Shown: positions 1 to 11,665 of the stretch, piece by piece
Position numbering within the stretch: position 1 is the stretch's first letter
Layout of the letters: the number at the start of each line of letters is the position of its first letter
Source: Lentinus brumalis
Taxonomy: Eukaryota; Basidiomycota; Agaricomycetes; Polyporales; Polyporaceae
Length of the DNA: 64,000 nucleotides
NCBI GenBank assembly: GCA_001792895.1
Contig: MARA01000056.1
Location: 62,001-126,000, forward strand
Reading direction: 5' to 3'
Program-made: the position numbers and the translations under genes
The notes under the pieces: generated by a model
What the model saw: only the letters and a program-made list of their open reading frames with translations
Told to the model about the DNA's origin: nothing
The model's database searches: none

Positions 1-585
1 AGGAAGTGGCGCCACGATAAGCCTTCTGGGAGGTCGAATCTGAAGACCATGACGGGCGGGCTGCAGTTCAGAAATGCACATTCAAGGACCTTTTCGCCGA
101 GTCTGAAGGCGCGCTGCCATTCACCACGCACGTCCAGCGGGTGCGGGTACTTCTCAAGGCAGGGGTGGAGGCTGGGTTTTGCCTCTGCGTGGGGGTGCTG
201 AGTGACAACGGGCAGCCTGTACATGTTTCCAGGCACGCTGCACCAACGACGTCAACGACCGCTCGTCGAAAGCAATGGGACCCTCTCACTCACCCGCTGC
301 CAGACCCAGACGCACCCTCAGAGACGGCATACACCTTGTTGTTGGTGGGACGCGGCGTCGAGGCCCCAGCGGTGGTTCTGCAGAAGTCGATCGCGAGCGA
401 TTAGCCTCAGACCGCCATGCGACGCAGCAGGAGAGCACCTACGTAGTAGTAGCCCCGCTATCTGAGGCGGACGACCAGGAGGCGGCGTCGAAGTTGTCGT
501 CGTACTGAGCCGGCGGCTCGTGAACGACGTTCAGGCCGTGCCCGTCCACCCAGCGCACAGTCTTATTGGTTTGGTGGTGAGCCAT
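1..585 (-). CDS. DUF6699 domain protein, 5' part (3' end beyond window)
   Basis: Three exons are visible: 443-585, 294-377 and 1-237. The introns are 378-442 (GTAGGT...CTGCAG) and 238-293 (GTGAGT...GTGCAG), and the frame closes across both. The first 12 residues include a K-x-V-R-W-x-D motif; equivalent motifs occur in the copies at 19.5 and 26.1 kb. Exon 3 opens a block with LHPCLEKYPHPLDV and continues with PPVMVFRFDLPEG, the usual layout of the basidiomycete DUF6699 family. That family has no known function. The C-terminal half lies left of position 1. The start is the first ATG, and no upstream in-frame exon was seen. DUF6699 assignment is by pattern recognition. Confidence 0.7.
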
Positions 586-2943
586 CGTCGCAGGGCGTGT
601 ACGAGGTGACAGTGGCGTGATAGAGGGCGAATTTTCGGGTAAGTTGCGTTTGAGCGACGGAGAGACGGTGGTGGTAGCAACAGAGCTGAGTATGTCGACC
701 GCACGGTTTCCCGAACGCCTTAAATTGCGGCGCTTGACCCGCTAAGTAGAGGAAACAGTAGGGAGACTTACTGGGCTTGAAGCCCATTAGAACGAGCGGA
801 CGGAGACCCCCGAGCAGACCAGCCACCGCGTCCAGCAGACCCCAGGAACCCAAGAGGCCCGTGCGCGCGGATTATTCGAGGCGGGACACCGTCTTCGTCC
901 AGAAAGGCAAGTTGCGTATGCCGCCGACAGAAGGGAGCCGATGCATGAGGAGGGTTATTGAAGCCAAGCCCTCGTGTTGACGGGATAAGTCGAAGGATAA
1001 GTCGAAGGACTAGCCAGAAGGAGGGGTTATCAGCCGGGAATTGAATGTTGCACAAACCATGTTGTTGGCGATACAGTCGTGTGCGTCGGTGGGCGGCCAG
1101 TCAGCTGAAGTCTTGGGCGCCGGACGGAGGCATCGCTAGGAGGGACCGGACGGAGGCCCCGGAGGGTGAGCACAGGTACGTCGAGGCGCACGGGCGGCAG
1201 GACCAGAGGACCAGCGCTGGACATGCTTCGATTCCCAGCAGACGAGGCGCAGGCAGGATAGGAATGGGGACCAGGAGAGGGGCCCTGCGAAAGTGAGCGG
1301 CGAAGGAGATATACCCTACCTCTGTCGGCGATGACCGCGTGCTATTGTGCGGTGGCGACCGCGGTGCGCGCATCCATCAGACATCCGCATACAGGGGCCT
1401 TGGGAACCCTCTCACGCGGGTGCGTGTAGGGAACCAATCGGCGGCGATGCGAGGACGCTGATTCCAGTGATGAGGGACAGATGTGCCAATCGCACCCCAT
1501 CGCCTTATCCCATGGATTGCAAGTCCTCAACAGTTCATCGCCGCCGACCTGTCATGGCGATGTTCTAGGACTGCCATGAGGCCGTTCAGCGCCGTTTCAC
1601 GAGGCCGCAGACGAATCACTCACCTGACAGTGCTGCCGCGTCCCCTGCAGTAGAAGACAGCCCCCAAGCACCCACCGGATGCTTTGGCGGGGGCCGCCCA
1701 TGACAGTTGTAGACGCACGAACGTCAGCAGCCGGCGCAGCACCTTGTGGGTGTATTCGAGCACTGTGGGTGACGTGTCAGTAAGGGAGCTAAGCGCCAGC
1801 TTCGTAGTAACCATTGCGCACCTTGTCGTTGTCGTACAGTCGGGGGAACGGCTCAGCGGCCCAAGGAGTCGCAGAGGACAAAGGGGAGGATACGTTCCGT
1901 CGTTCGGGCGTAAGTCGATCCGAAAAACGTTCTTTTTTGCGGTGGCAAAGGAAGTCAGATAAGAGAGAAAATTGCGTAGAAGAGAATGGCGTAAAAACCA
2001 GATGAAGGGGGGAGGGATAGAGGGAAGGGGACCCAAGATGTCCTGCAGAAGAGGGGAGAAAGAGAGGGCGGCTACGGGGGCAGTCTGTCTTATACGACTC
2101 CGAGGGTGGGCGATTCCCATGAGGACTTGGATCGTATCATCGATGTGCCGCCCTGTAGCCACCTTGGGAGGGTCTTCTTCCTATATATAGTAGAGAACGA
2201 TCAGTTTGCCCGCGTGCCCATGAACCACAGTCGCCCACGAACAAACACACTCCGTGCTTGTCGTGTCTGTCTTTCGGTCTTCTAGCTTGACAGTGCATGC
2301 TGTTTACTCCCAATGTTCCGCCTGAGAGTCCGGTGTCCGAGAGAATCAGCGTGGTGCTGACAACCGCTACATATGGAAGGTAGAAGGAGGAGGAGTCCAT
2401 CGCAGTTTCGCCACGTAACGTAAGGCCCTGGTCGGCGTCCTCGACCTGCAACAGGCCCGAGCGCCCGGCGCCCATTATTCACCGTTAGTTACGTCACTAA
2501 TTCGCCAACAAATAAAGGGACCCAGTTTTCGTCAATCGATTTTGGGCTGTGAGACGCGCGTCACGACGCACTTCGCCTCAGCTTCGTCGAAAGTTCACCG
2601 CGGATGGTCCTGTCCTCCTGCTGACCAGCTTTATTCGCACCATGCTGCCGTCCCTAAGTCAGAGTTCGAGTGCGATGATGCTTCTAATGACAGGATCAAG
2701 TGTCTCGAATTTCGACTAGATAGTCTGCGCTATTGATCATACTTAAGTACTAGGTACTGTATGCGAACACCTTGCTGATCAACTGTGCATCATGGTATCG
2801 CATGCGCCGTACTCACCATTGTAATAAATAGCTGTCCGAGGCTCCCACTCCTGGCAAGTTCGGTGTGTGGTCCTCAGTCCGGGTCCAAGACGTCCAGATT
2901 GCGCTACAACACCAAACAGTAAGTCGGTATGCGTGACGAGAAC
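586..2943. other. Gene-poor stretch
   Basis: Several open frames cross this 2.4 kb on both strands, but none shows a recognisable domain, a coherent exon chain or paralogues in the window. A palindromic TATA-like run (CTATATATAG) lies at 2181-2190 with no convincing gene beside it. The first hundred bases hold the promoter of the leftward DUF6699 gene. Confidence 0.5.
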
Positions 2944-3893
2944 TCAACGAAGAGACTCAGCCATTGTAGTCGCGAGCATATCCGCGGGGTCGTCCCGAGC
3001 ACGCGTGTAGAGCCGAGCCGTGTTGAAGCTGGAGGCAGGAGCGAACCGCGAGTACCACCACAGCATCTCCAGAACCTGAAGCTCCTCGCGCCTGTCCGCA
3101 AGCTGCTCGTCGTCGTCCATAGTCTCCCCGAGAGCCGAGTCATCGAGGTCTTCCTCTTCCGGATCTTCGACCTCGACCTCGGCGACCAAACGAGCCTGAT
3201 CGGACACATCGAGAGAGACGGCGCGAATCGTGAGGCAATTCAAGTAGAGCGGCTCCTGCGATGGTGCCGAGTACCGCTGCACGCTCTCCTCCATCTCCAG
3301 GCGTTCCCGTTCCCGTTGTTCGGCGAACGAGCTGCCATTGTGAGCTCGTACTCGCGATAGTTGAGGTCGTCCCAAACCGACTCGGCGATCCGTATGAGCT
3401 TCTCGACGTTCGTCATGCGCTTCACATGTCCAGGGTCAGGTTCTACCGTGCGTTCTTCACGACGCAAACTCGGTCAACAGCATGAACTGCACACACCTTG
3501 GGCATACGCGTAGAACCGCGCAGCATGCGTCCTCCGCCCGTCGAGCTCCTTCTTCGCCCACTCGATGAATTCCTCCGTAGTTGCGATCGCTTCGCGGACA
3601 TCGTGAGGGTCATGAAACTTCCCTGCTTTATTCTTCCTCGAGAAGGCGAAGACACGCGGCTGCAGGGCCTCCATGCGGAGGGAAGCCCCCTTGTATGTCT
3701 CGCGCGACTCTGCGAACTCCCTGCTGTGCCGTGCACAGAACCGCGGGCCAGTATGAGGAAGTCGGACCGTACACATAGGGTTGTATTTGTCGTCGGCCAG
3801 GATGGTTGCATCGCAGAACCTGGGTCCGGTCGTTTGAATGGGCTCAGGTCCCGGGGGTGGCGCTCGCGGTCGAAGGCGCAGCATATGGTGCAT
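2944..3893 (-). CDS. Family A Cys/His coiled-coil protein, frameshifted copy
   Basis: Exon 1 is 3497-3893 and exon 2 is 2944-3442, with a 54-nt intron (GTGTGT...GGTAG). Residues C27, C41, C53 and H56 form the family A motif C-x13-C-x11-C-x2-H. An alpha-helical, charged stretch of about 75 residues follows and ends in the family's R-x-T-H-A-x-R-F-Y motif. Exon 2 begins with the family signature DPGHVKR and continues into an acidic region (EVEDPEEEDLDDSALGETMD) closely matching the copies at 59.8 and 63.4 kb. The frame shifts by one missing base near 3345-3362, between the blocks YRECELTM-like and RERERLEM. No homopolymer explains it, so this may be a real pseudogene. No hydrophobic tail is seen. 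Function is unknown. Confidence 0.6.
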
Positions 3894-4127
3894 GTAGTGT
3901 CACTGTGCAGCAGCCGTTTGAAGCTGGCTAGTTGTCGCCGATCGATGATGGGCGCAATCCTGCGCTTGATAACTGCGGTATGCAGGGGATCCAACCAGTA
4001 TTGTGAATAGTGGGGGATCAGTAATGCTACAGGAAGAGACCTGGTGGAAGTGGACTCGAAGGTGTACAGGTCGTTGTGGACGGGACGTGCCGAGGCCCGA
4101 CACCTCGTGGCTGCCAAAATGAATTAT

Positions 4128-4198
4128 TCCGACACGGGGAATCGAACCCCGGGCTATCGCGTGAGAGGCGATAATGTTAGCCACTACACCATATCGGA
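4128..4198 (-). tRNA. tRNA-Glu (anticodon CTC)
   Basis: Read on the minus strand, the sequence folds as a complete cloverleaf. The 7-bp acceptor stem (TCCGATA with TGTCGGA) contains one T-G pair. The anticodon loop is CTCTCAC with anticodon CTC, closed by ATCGC/GCGAT. The T arm is GGGG-TTCGATTC-CCCG, which supplies a perfect B box. No intron is present, and CCA is not encoded, as expected in eukaryotes. Confidence 0.95.
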
Positions 4199-4563
4199 TA
4201 TATGCGTGTGGACAGTTGTGCGTTTGGTTCAATGATACGTATCAACAGCTGAACCGCGCGGCACTGGCAATGTGAGCTTGCAAGCCAAATTCTAATACCA
4301 CAGTACTACGTCCGACAACAATCTCGGTGTGGTGCAGTACTTGCTTCGACTAGGTCTCTACGAGGTCTTTCAAGAGTGTCACCGTCGGCAGAGGAGCCCA
4401 AGGGAATTCAAATAGTACCTACAAGTCATGTAGAGACTCGGGAGCACCACGACTCGGAGACTAAGTACTCTATTACGGTAAGAAGTTATGGATGCTCAGT
4501 CGTTGTGAGACATTACTGATGCAATGTGAATCCTAGTACGTCGGACTGTGGACAGCTACGCCC
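4199..4563. other. Intergenic, nothing recognised
   Basis: This 365-bp AT-richer spacer separates the tRNA from the 3' end of the first MDR gene. No coding or structural signal stands out. Confidence 0.6.
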
Positions 4564-5878
4564 CTAAGTCTCTTGCGGCCTCACGACCAACTTCACCCCG
4601 CTAACCTGGTCCTTCTTCAAACGCTCCAGCCCACCAACGACACCATTCAGCCCTCTTGGAAGGACCTCCGGACGATTCGGCTACATGTCGTCCCCGTCCC
4701 CGTCAGCACTGAATCGACGCCTTCCGAGTAAGACCAAATACACGTACCTTCAAATCGCCACTTTCCAGCAATCCCGGCACCGCCGCCAGCAAGCTCGCAC
4801 CAATCTCATGATTCACGGGAGTCGCAAATAGCCCATGCGCGCTATGGATCCGCTTGTCTGTGTCTGGATTCGCCGCTCTCAGCTCCGCCCCGGACAGCAC
4901 GGCCACGAAGTCGCCTTTCGGCGCGGTCAGGGCGAGCCCGAGCTCGAGAGTATCGGATAGCGAGACCGCGTCGTAGACGTAGGGGAAGAGGCCGCCGCCG
5001 AGCTTCGTTGCTTCGGCCTTGAGCTGCTCTGCTGGAAGCTTGCGGTCGAGGACGTGCGTCGCGCCGAGGGACTTCAAGAAGGCGGCGTTGTGCAAAGAGG
5101 CGGTGGTGATGATGGGCGAGAAGCCTGAAAGGCGAGCGAGCTGGATGACTGGCACACGCGGGAAGTAAGCATGGGATCAGGGGCCTGTGAGGGACGCATG
5201 GACGAACCGAACTGTCCTATGGAAGTGGCACCGGCGATGACAAGGATGGGCGTTCCGGCGTACTTTCCACGGCCGCCCGCGACCCACGGGGGCACGAGCT
5301 TCGCAGAAGAGAAGAGATCATTCCCTGTCGGATTGTACAGTGGGAATACTGCAGTCGCGAGACCGCTTGGAATCGTCGCAGCTTCGTCAAAGGAGATCGA
5401 GTCCGGGACCTGGTCGCGTAAGTCCACGCATGACATCAAGCACGAAGTAGCACGAGCTCACCTTGGTGACAAACTTCGCCGGGCTGTCGAAGTACTCCAA
5501 GAATGTGCCATGCACGGAGCCCTTGGCAGCATCGAACAACCCTTGCACGATTCTAGTACACATGTCTCGTCAGTGTCGTACAACCTCTCGACCCGTACTC
5601 AGTTCGGACTAACACTCGATCTCCCACAGAGAAGGAAGACACGTTACCCCGACAGACACAATGGTCCCAGCCGCGTCGAAGCCGAGGACTGTCGGGTACA
5701 CCTCTACATAGAGTCCGTACGCTTGAATCTTCCAGTCGAGCGGGTTGAGTGCGGTCGCCTCGATCTTCACAAGGACAGCGTCTGCGGCGGGCTTAGGCAC
5801 GTCGGTCGTGCGCACAGCGAATTGTCCGAATTTCGACTCCAGGAAGAGGGCCTTCTGCTGGCGGGGGATGCTGGACAT
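4564..5878 (-). CDS. MDR-superfamily oxidoreductase (GroES-like/zinc-binding dehydrogenase), copy 1, frameshifted
   Basis: Five exons: 5614-5878, 5462-5552, 5208-5409, 4748-5148 and 4564-4680, with exactly the intron positions of the neighbour at 6665-7975. The N-terminal half is the GroES-like domain (KIEATALNPLDWK, then a GFDAAG motif). Exons 3-4 carry the Rossmann-type nucleotide-binding core (ILVIAGATSIGQF-VIQLARLSGF) expected to bind NADP(H). The ALNPLDWK signature is typical of the fungal quinone-oxidoreductase/trans-enoyl-reductase-like branch, often lacking catalytic zinc. One base is missing in the C run at 5647-5650 (GTCGGGG on the coding strand against GTAGGGGAG in copy 2), which breaks the frame in exon 1 only. 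Everything downstream is intact, so this is either a very young pseudogene or a sequence error. The substrate is unknown. Confidence 0.85.
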
Positions 5879-6664
5879 AGTGATGGGTAGGATTGATATG
5901 TAGCGGACGGTTGTGCTCGGGGATAGTGAGGAAGTCGACTTCGACGGTGGCGGTTCTTATATCCATGCCCTCGAAGACGTTATATGGCGAATGGAAAACG
6001 AGAGGACGCGAAATGGATCCCAGGTATCCAGCATACTTCAGACGTTAGTAAGTGGTTAGTAAGTTATCTGCGTTGCTGGGTGAGTCCGAGATTCCCGGAG
6101 TCGGACATGGTAGTGGGGCGGGTGGGACGAGCACAGCACTTACGTCCGAACTGCGTAGCGCGTGAGCTTGAACGTCCTCAGTCCTCTCACTGTGACTCTG
6201 AGGAGCAGTCGTGAGGCTAGCAGACAGCCAACTTAGGTGCTCACAATATTTGATCGGAGTCTGTCAACAGGGTAACAGAATAGAAGTGGAGAACGCAGAC
6301 GGAGTGCCTGGATCAGAGTAGGTAAACGTCGGGTGAGCGTATGTGAGATACTGATGGTGTCAGATCGTACAAGCTAGCTTGAGCACAGTCAGCGTGACAG
6401 ATTGACGCGGAAGGTCTTCGTCGGATCCGTTGGCTTTCGAGGACATCAATAATATCGACACAACCAAGGATAGCGACTAGGCTAGCTAGTGTTCGGCTCG
6501 CCGAGACTCACCATAGTAGCCAGAGGAGAGTAGTGGAGGGGCTGCCGGTTGCGAGCCTGGTTGCGTAATCGTTTGGTAGCTGCATGAACGGAATATGAAG
6601 TTTCAGTCGTCATTAGACACTACTGAGGCATTGAGAGTACCAGCAAGTCGGACAGCTACGCCAT
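5879..6664. other. Spacer between tandem MDR genes
   Basis: This stretch holds the promoter of copy 1 and the 3' flank of copy 2. Around 5975-6125 it resembles the region upstream of copy 2 (about 8098-8255), including ATATGGCGA-like and TCGGA...GGTGGGG-like blocks, so the tandem duplication included promoter DNA. No gene is seen. Confidence 0.5.
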
Positions 6665-7975
6665 CTAACTCTCCTGCGGCCTGACCACCAGCTTCACCCC
6701 GCTGACCTGGTCCTTCTTCAAACGCTCCAGTCCACCAATAATACCATTCAACCCTCCGGGAAGCACCTCCGGACGGTTTGGCTGCCATGATAATCACCGT
6801 CAGCAATGTATCGATACAGGCCGATTGCGCTCACCTTCAGATCCCCACTCGCAAACAACCCGGGCAACGCCGCCAGCAAGCTCGCACCGATCTCATGGTT
6901 GATCGGACTCGCAAACAGCCCATGTGCCAGATGGATACGCCTATCAGTGTCTGGATGGGCCGCTCTGAGCTCTTTCAAGTTCGTGGATACCACGGTCACC
7001 AAGTCGCCTTTCGGGGCAGTCAGCGCGAGCGCGACCTCGAGCGTATCGGGTAGCGAGACAGCGTCGTAGACGTAGGGGAAGAGGCCGCCGCCGAGCCTCG
7101 TCGCTTCGGTCTTGAGCTCCTCTGCGGGCAGCTTACGGTCAATGACGTGTGTCGCCCCGAGGGACTTGAGGAATGATGCGTTGTGCAGCGAGGCGGTGGT
7201 GATGATGGGCGAGAAGCCGGAGAGGCGTGCGAGCTGGATGACTGGTCCGTGGAGGAAGAAAGTCAGCGTGGATCTCCCGTCTATAGTAGAGTGAAGCAAA
7301 CGCCGCACCGAATTGACCGATGGAAGTGGCCCCAGCGAGGACGAGGATAGGCACACCTGCGTACTTGCCGCGACCGCTCTCGACCCACGGAGGAAGCAGC
7401 TTCGCTGAAGAGAAGAGGGCATCGCCTGTCGAGTTGTACAGCGGAAACGCCGCCGTCGCCAACCCGCTCGGGATCGTCGCAGCCTCATCAAAGGAGATCG
7501 AGTTCGGCACCTGGTCGCGTAAGTCAGTACCACAAACTTCGACGGAACGAGTAGGACCACGATCTTACAGTTGCGACAAACCTCGCCGGGCTGTCAAAGT
7601 ACTGCAGGAAAGTGCCATGCACCGAGCCCTTCGCAGCGTCATACCACCCTTGCACGATCCTGAATATACGTCGTCAGCGACGTCCAATCTGACAGCTGAA
7701 TAAACTCACACTCGGTCTCCGACATTGAACGAAGACACGTTCTCCCCTACGGCAACGACAGTCCCAGCTCCATCGAAGCCGAGGACCGTGGGGTACACCT
7801 CCACAACCACTCCGTACGCCTGGACCTTCCAGTCGAGCGGATTGAGCGCGGTTGCCTCGATCTTCACGAGGACAGCGTCTGCGGCGGGTCTAGGCACCTC
7901 GGTCGTACGGACGGCGAACTGTCCGAACTTCGACTCGAGGAAGAGGGCCTTTTGCTGGGTCGGGATGGCGGACAT
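6665..7975 (-). CDS. MDR-superfamily oxidoreductase (GroES-like/zinc-binding dehydrogenase), copy 2
   Basis: Five exons: 7710-7975, 7569-7659, 7309-7510, 6835-7241 and 6665-6781. All four introns are GT-AG and 50-67 nt long, and the frame closes to a 360-residue protein, normal for the family. The GroES-like N-terminus contains KIEATALNPLDWK and GFDGAGTVV. The cofactor-binding core runs from VLAGATSIGQF into VIQLARLSGFSPI, and the C-terminus ends QVSGVKLVVRPQES. Fungal relatives include stand-alone enoyl reductases of polyketide pathways and quinone oxidoreductases. No synthase gene is nearby, so the pathway cannot be inferred. The gene is the better-preserved partner of the tandem pair, and two further decayed relatives lie at 59.3 and 62.8 kb. 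Confidence 0.92.
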
Positions 7976-8057
7976 TGTTGCGATGCTACAGATCAGTGTG
8001 GTCGGAGGTTTAGAGAGAGCCGAGCGTGTCAGAGACGATGTCTCGACGGGGTCCGCC

Positions 8058-8066
8058 TTTATATAT
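8058..8066 (-). promoter_or_regulatory. TATA box of MDR copy 2
   Basis: A TATATAAA element on the minus strand lies 83 nt upstream of the ATG at 7975. This is the usual spacing in this window. Confidence 0.6.
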
Positions 8067-8548
8067 GTTCTATGGCGTCATCCTTGATGCAGGCACACCC
8101 TTCAACCGTGGCATATGGCGACCGGAGAACGCATAGGTGAGCTTCGCGCCAGTCAAGGTCGTTCATCGAGGGATGGAGTTAGTAAGCGTCCTAGGCCTGC
8201 GGAGGGAGCAGTCGTGTTTGATCCCGCGATTTTCGGAATCGGGATTGGTGGTGGGGCTCGCGTCGAGGGACCTGAGGCCTGAAGCAGCGCTCAGCTACAT
8301 GACTCTGTACATGCCACTCACCACACGTCTATACCTGGACAAGGCGACCATGTACACGAGCTCCAGGATGCACGTCTGGATATCTAGTAGCCGCACTTTC
8401 GCCACAATGATCATAGCTTCGTGCAGCCTCGTGACCGGCCCGGTGAACCTTCCTCGACGCCCTCAGCCCTTCAACAGCCTTACCGCAGCACACGGTGCTC
8501 GCCTCGCTCCCGTACTCACCACCAACACCACAGAGACCGACGACTACA
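8067..8548. other. Divergent promoter region
   Basis: The stretch lies between the leftward MDR gene and the rightward family A gene. The last 130 bp (from about 8415) recur upstream of the two decayed family A copies (near 10060 and, inverted, 13700-13830), which shows that these copies were duplicated together with promoter DNA. Confidence 0.5.
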
Positions 8549-9828
8549 ATGCACCTGCAGCTCCAATCCTGCCCAGCCCGGCTCTCCGACGACTCCGCCA
8601 CGCTCTGCGAGCTCCAAGTCACCCCACCACTCCCGTACTGCGCCCACCACTACCGCGAGTACTGCACGCTGCAAGAGAAAGCACGAGCGGCGGGGAGGGA
8701 GGGAGACACTGTGAAAGAATTGGTGAACAGGAGGGCCGCTGATGGCCTCGATACGTACACGACGCTGCGAGAGATCGAGACGGCCAAGGAGGTCGCGGAG
8801 CTGTATCGCGGGGCGCTGGACAGGCAGCTCGAAGTCGGGAACGAGCTACGGGTGCGCTTCGTTTGCGGTGAGCGAAACTGCCTGCAGGGCCGAGGCGCAA
8901 TTGCTGACGATGAGCACACGAAGCGAATGCCACAGAGGCCCAGGATGAGCTGGAGGCGAGGCGGGACGGCGCCACCGAACTCATCCGGAAGCTCGCCGAT
9001 AGAGAACGTGTCCTTGGCATGGAAGAGAAGGCGAGGAGTGCCGCAATCGAGCTCCGGTCAATCCTGAGCGTACCGCACAAGCCATTCTCCTGCGAGGAGT
9101 CAGCGATTGTTTCTGCCAGCCCGGAGCGTCAATGCCCGACGATTAAGCTCACCTCAGAGCGATGCACGCTGATGGCAAGTTCAGGGCAGCGTCTCTGCAT
9201 GATGCACGCCGTGACGCACGCATCGATATCTGTGATCGTGCGCGCAATGTGGAAGACCATGGAGGTGTCGAGGACGGACGTGGCGCGCATCGGGAACGGG
9301 CAGGACAGCGTGGATAACGCGAAGACTGTGAAGGGCTACATCTGCAAGGTGAACGATGTCGTCGAAGAGCTCCAAAGACACCAGAAAACGTACTCGTGCA
9401 GAGGCGAGTGACAACTCAGATCGTTCGCTAAAGTATCACTGATGAGACCGACAGCTCCTGCTATCCACGATGCTCTCGTCGGGGACTTGAGAAAGAGGAT
9501 GGTCGCAGCGATGCTGGTGCTTGGAGAGCTCAAGGGGAGCCAAGAGTATCACCTCGCGCTGCGGCAGGGCCATGTGGAAGTTTGGGCGTCCGAGAACCTG
9601 GCGAGCGTGATCAAAGAGGGCAGTTTCGCGGGTGATGTTGCTACAGTAAGTCATAATCACATGAATGACGGCGTTGATGGGAGGCTTACCAGTGCACTCG
9701 TCCGCTAGGGAGCCATCGTAGGGGCAGGTCTATGTGCTGTATTCGGAGGGCCTGTAACCATCGGAGCGTTCGTAGGCGGCGCCGCATTATGGGCGAGACA
9801 TGCTGCAGGAAAGAACAAGTCTGTGTAG
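8549..9828 (+). CDS. Family A Cys/His coiled-coil protein with two Cys/His units and a glycine-rich hydrophobic tail
   Basis: Four exons, 8549-8867, 8936-9403, 9455-9645 and 9709-9828, give 365 residues. Unit 1 is C8-x11-C20-x10-C31-x2-H34. A second unit (C-x9-C-x10-C-x2-H, ending RLCMMH) follows a coiled-coil-like, K/E/R-rich segment that starts with the stretch DELEARRDGATELI. The last exon encodes about 30 small hydrophobic residues rich in glycine (GAIVGAGLCAVFGG...), a possible membrane anchor or glycine zipper. Intron 2 uses a GC donor (AG|GCGAGT) ending at 9454; only that choice keeps the frame. The start is the first in-frame ATG after the promoter. The order Cys/His motif, helices, hydrophobic tail matches other members of this family in the window. 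Function is unknown; the motif could bind zinc. Confidence 0.7.
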
Positions 9829-10169
9829 TTTTGTATAGTACTGTCAGCACTCGCAATGCTCTCGCCCGCGCTTGAGTGCTGCGAGAGATCCAGACGACCC
9901 CGTGATGAGTGGTGATGCTAGGGACTCAAGGTGCAGGCCCGGGGTGCTGATATCGAGCACTCGAGCGCAGCCCTATAGTACCTACAAGCTCTCGGCGGTC
10001 CCCACAGCATCTCAATGCGGCATTTACCTCGCCGGTCAGACGTTCCAATGCCATGGCATCCTAGAGCCGCGTGTCCGGCCCAGATCATCTTCCTCGACAT
10101 CCTCAGCCTCACCGCAGCACACCGTGCTCATCCCATCCTCGCACTCCCCACCACCGCAACTGGCGGCAA

Positions 10170-11155
10170 CACTATGCACCGCTAAACCTGCCCACCCCGG
10201 CTCTCCGACGATGCCGCAACGCTTTGCGAACTCGCCACTACCGTTCTGTGCTCACCACTACGGAAGTACTGTACCCCGAAGAAGAAAGCGGGGGCCGCGG
10301 GGAGGGATAAAGATGCTCTGGAGGCGGTGGTAGACCGGACGGTCGCTGATGACACCGATACCCGATACGAATACGAGATCCGGACGGCCAGGGAGGTGGC
10401 GGAGCTGCATCGCGTGGCGCTGGAAAGGCGATTTGAAGTCGGGAACGAGATACGGGGTTCGCTTCATCAGTGATGAGTGGTGATGCTAGGGACTCGAGAT
10501 GCAAGGTGCTGACATCGAGCATCTGAGCCCGACGCCACAATGGCGAGGGAAGACCAGGAGAAAAGGCGGAACATGGGCGGAACAGTGTCACGGCACTAAT
10601 CCACAAGCTCACAGACAGGGGACGCGTGCTTGTCCACGCAAGCCGTTTTCCTGCGACGAGGGGTCAGAGGGGGTCAGCGAGTGTGGTGCAGCTGGGCGCC
10701 GATGCCCCATCATCAAGCTCACCTTGTAAAGATGCACCGCGAAGCGGGGCACTGTCTCTGCATGATGCACAATCTCACGCACGCCTCCACGTCGTCCAAA
10801 ATGTTCAGATAGACCAGGAGTCGTACTCGTGCAGCGGCAAGAGAAGCAGGGTGGTCGCAGCGATGCTGGTGCTCGATAACCTCAGGGCAGCCAAGACTCA
10901 GAGGGCCATGTGGTGGCTTGAGCGTCCCAGGACCTGGCGGCGTACTTAATCAAAGAGGAGAAGCTGTGAGAAGCTGGTGAGAGACGTCGCCACAGAGGTC
11001 AGACATGCAAGAACGGCGTCATTATGATTAATGAGAGACTTACTGGTGCGCTCGTCGCGATCGCCCAAGGGCCATGGTTGGAGCGGGTCTGTCTGGCGTG
11101 TTCGGAGGACATCGGCGCATTAATCAGAGGAAGGACAAGTGGGAGTAGTGTCAGC
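10170..11155 (+). pseudogene. Decayed tandem copy of the family A gene at 8.5-9.8 kb
   Basis: All four exons of the upstream gene can be followed as eroded fragments. They include the first Cys/His unit near 10190-10260, the helix (AREVAELHRVALERR) near 10385-10435, the second Cys/His unit with a premature TAA near 10728, and the hydrophobic-tail exon near 11085-11145. Several frameshifts prevent any long product. About 55 bp near 9902-9960 recur at 10469-10522, inside the region where exon 1 and intron 1 should join. Confidence 0.75.
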
Positions 11156-11665
11156 ATCCGCGATGCTTTTCGCATTGGATGGCAACTTACAAGAACCCCA
11201 GATGCCAGTCGTTCTCGGCTCGACATATCATGCGATGCACTCCTGCAGCAGAAGGTCTAGGCCGGACGTATGCTCGTTTGGTCCGAGGGATGCCGGAGCA
11301 CGAATGAGCAACAGAAGGCCAATCTGGAAGCCTGGATTGCCGTAACATGGCGTAAGATGGAAACCGGAACGAGGCAGCGTTGTGCGAGTCCGCGAACTCG
11401 AAGATGGGCGTTGTTGTAGTCGACCGAGCCACATGGTCGTGGGAAGATTGTCGCGGCAGAGTGCGCTCCTCGATTTGGCAACTGCAGCTACACGATCTGC
11501 GCCGCATCTGGTCCATTCCTTTCGCGGTCAAGGCACTTGCTTCTGACCACCATATACGCCCTTGACTCGCTTGCCGTCTGTCTCGAATAAAGCGGTCGGA
11601 ACTACGAGCAGAATGGCCGACATTGTCACTCGCCATCCCCGGCTTCCCGACCTTCTTCCTGCAGG
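11156..11665. other. Intergenic, nothing recognised
   Basis: A 173-codon open frame on the minus strand (11187-11708) crosses this stretch. It has no recognisable motif and overlaps the first exon of the zinc-finger gene. The stretch presumably contains that gene's promoter. Confidence 0.5.

Noticed and set aside
1620..2162. 180-codon minus-strand open frame
   Set aside because: No domain, no paralogue, and composition rich in Arg, Thr and Ser as expected from chance frames in GC-rich DNA; TATA-like run only 20 bp upstream.
3340..3365. 20-nt GT...AG segment in the family A gene at 3 kb as an intron
   Set aside because: Too short to be spliced; a one-base deletion is simpler.
3443..4117. 224-codon minus-strand frame overlapping the family A gene and tRNA
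   Set aside because: It is in a different frame from the recognisable Cys/His exon and runs through the flank of the tRNA gene.
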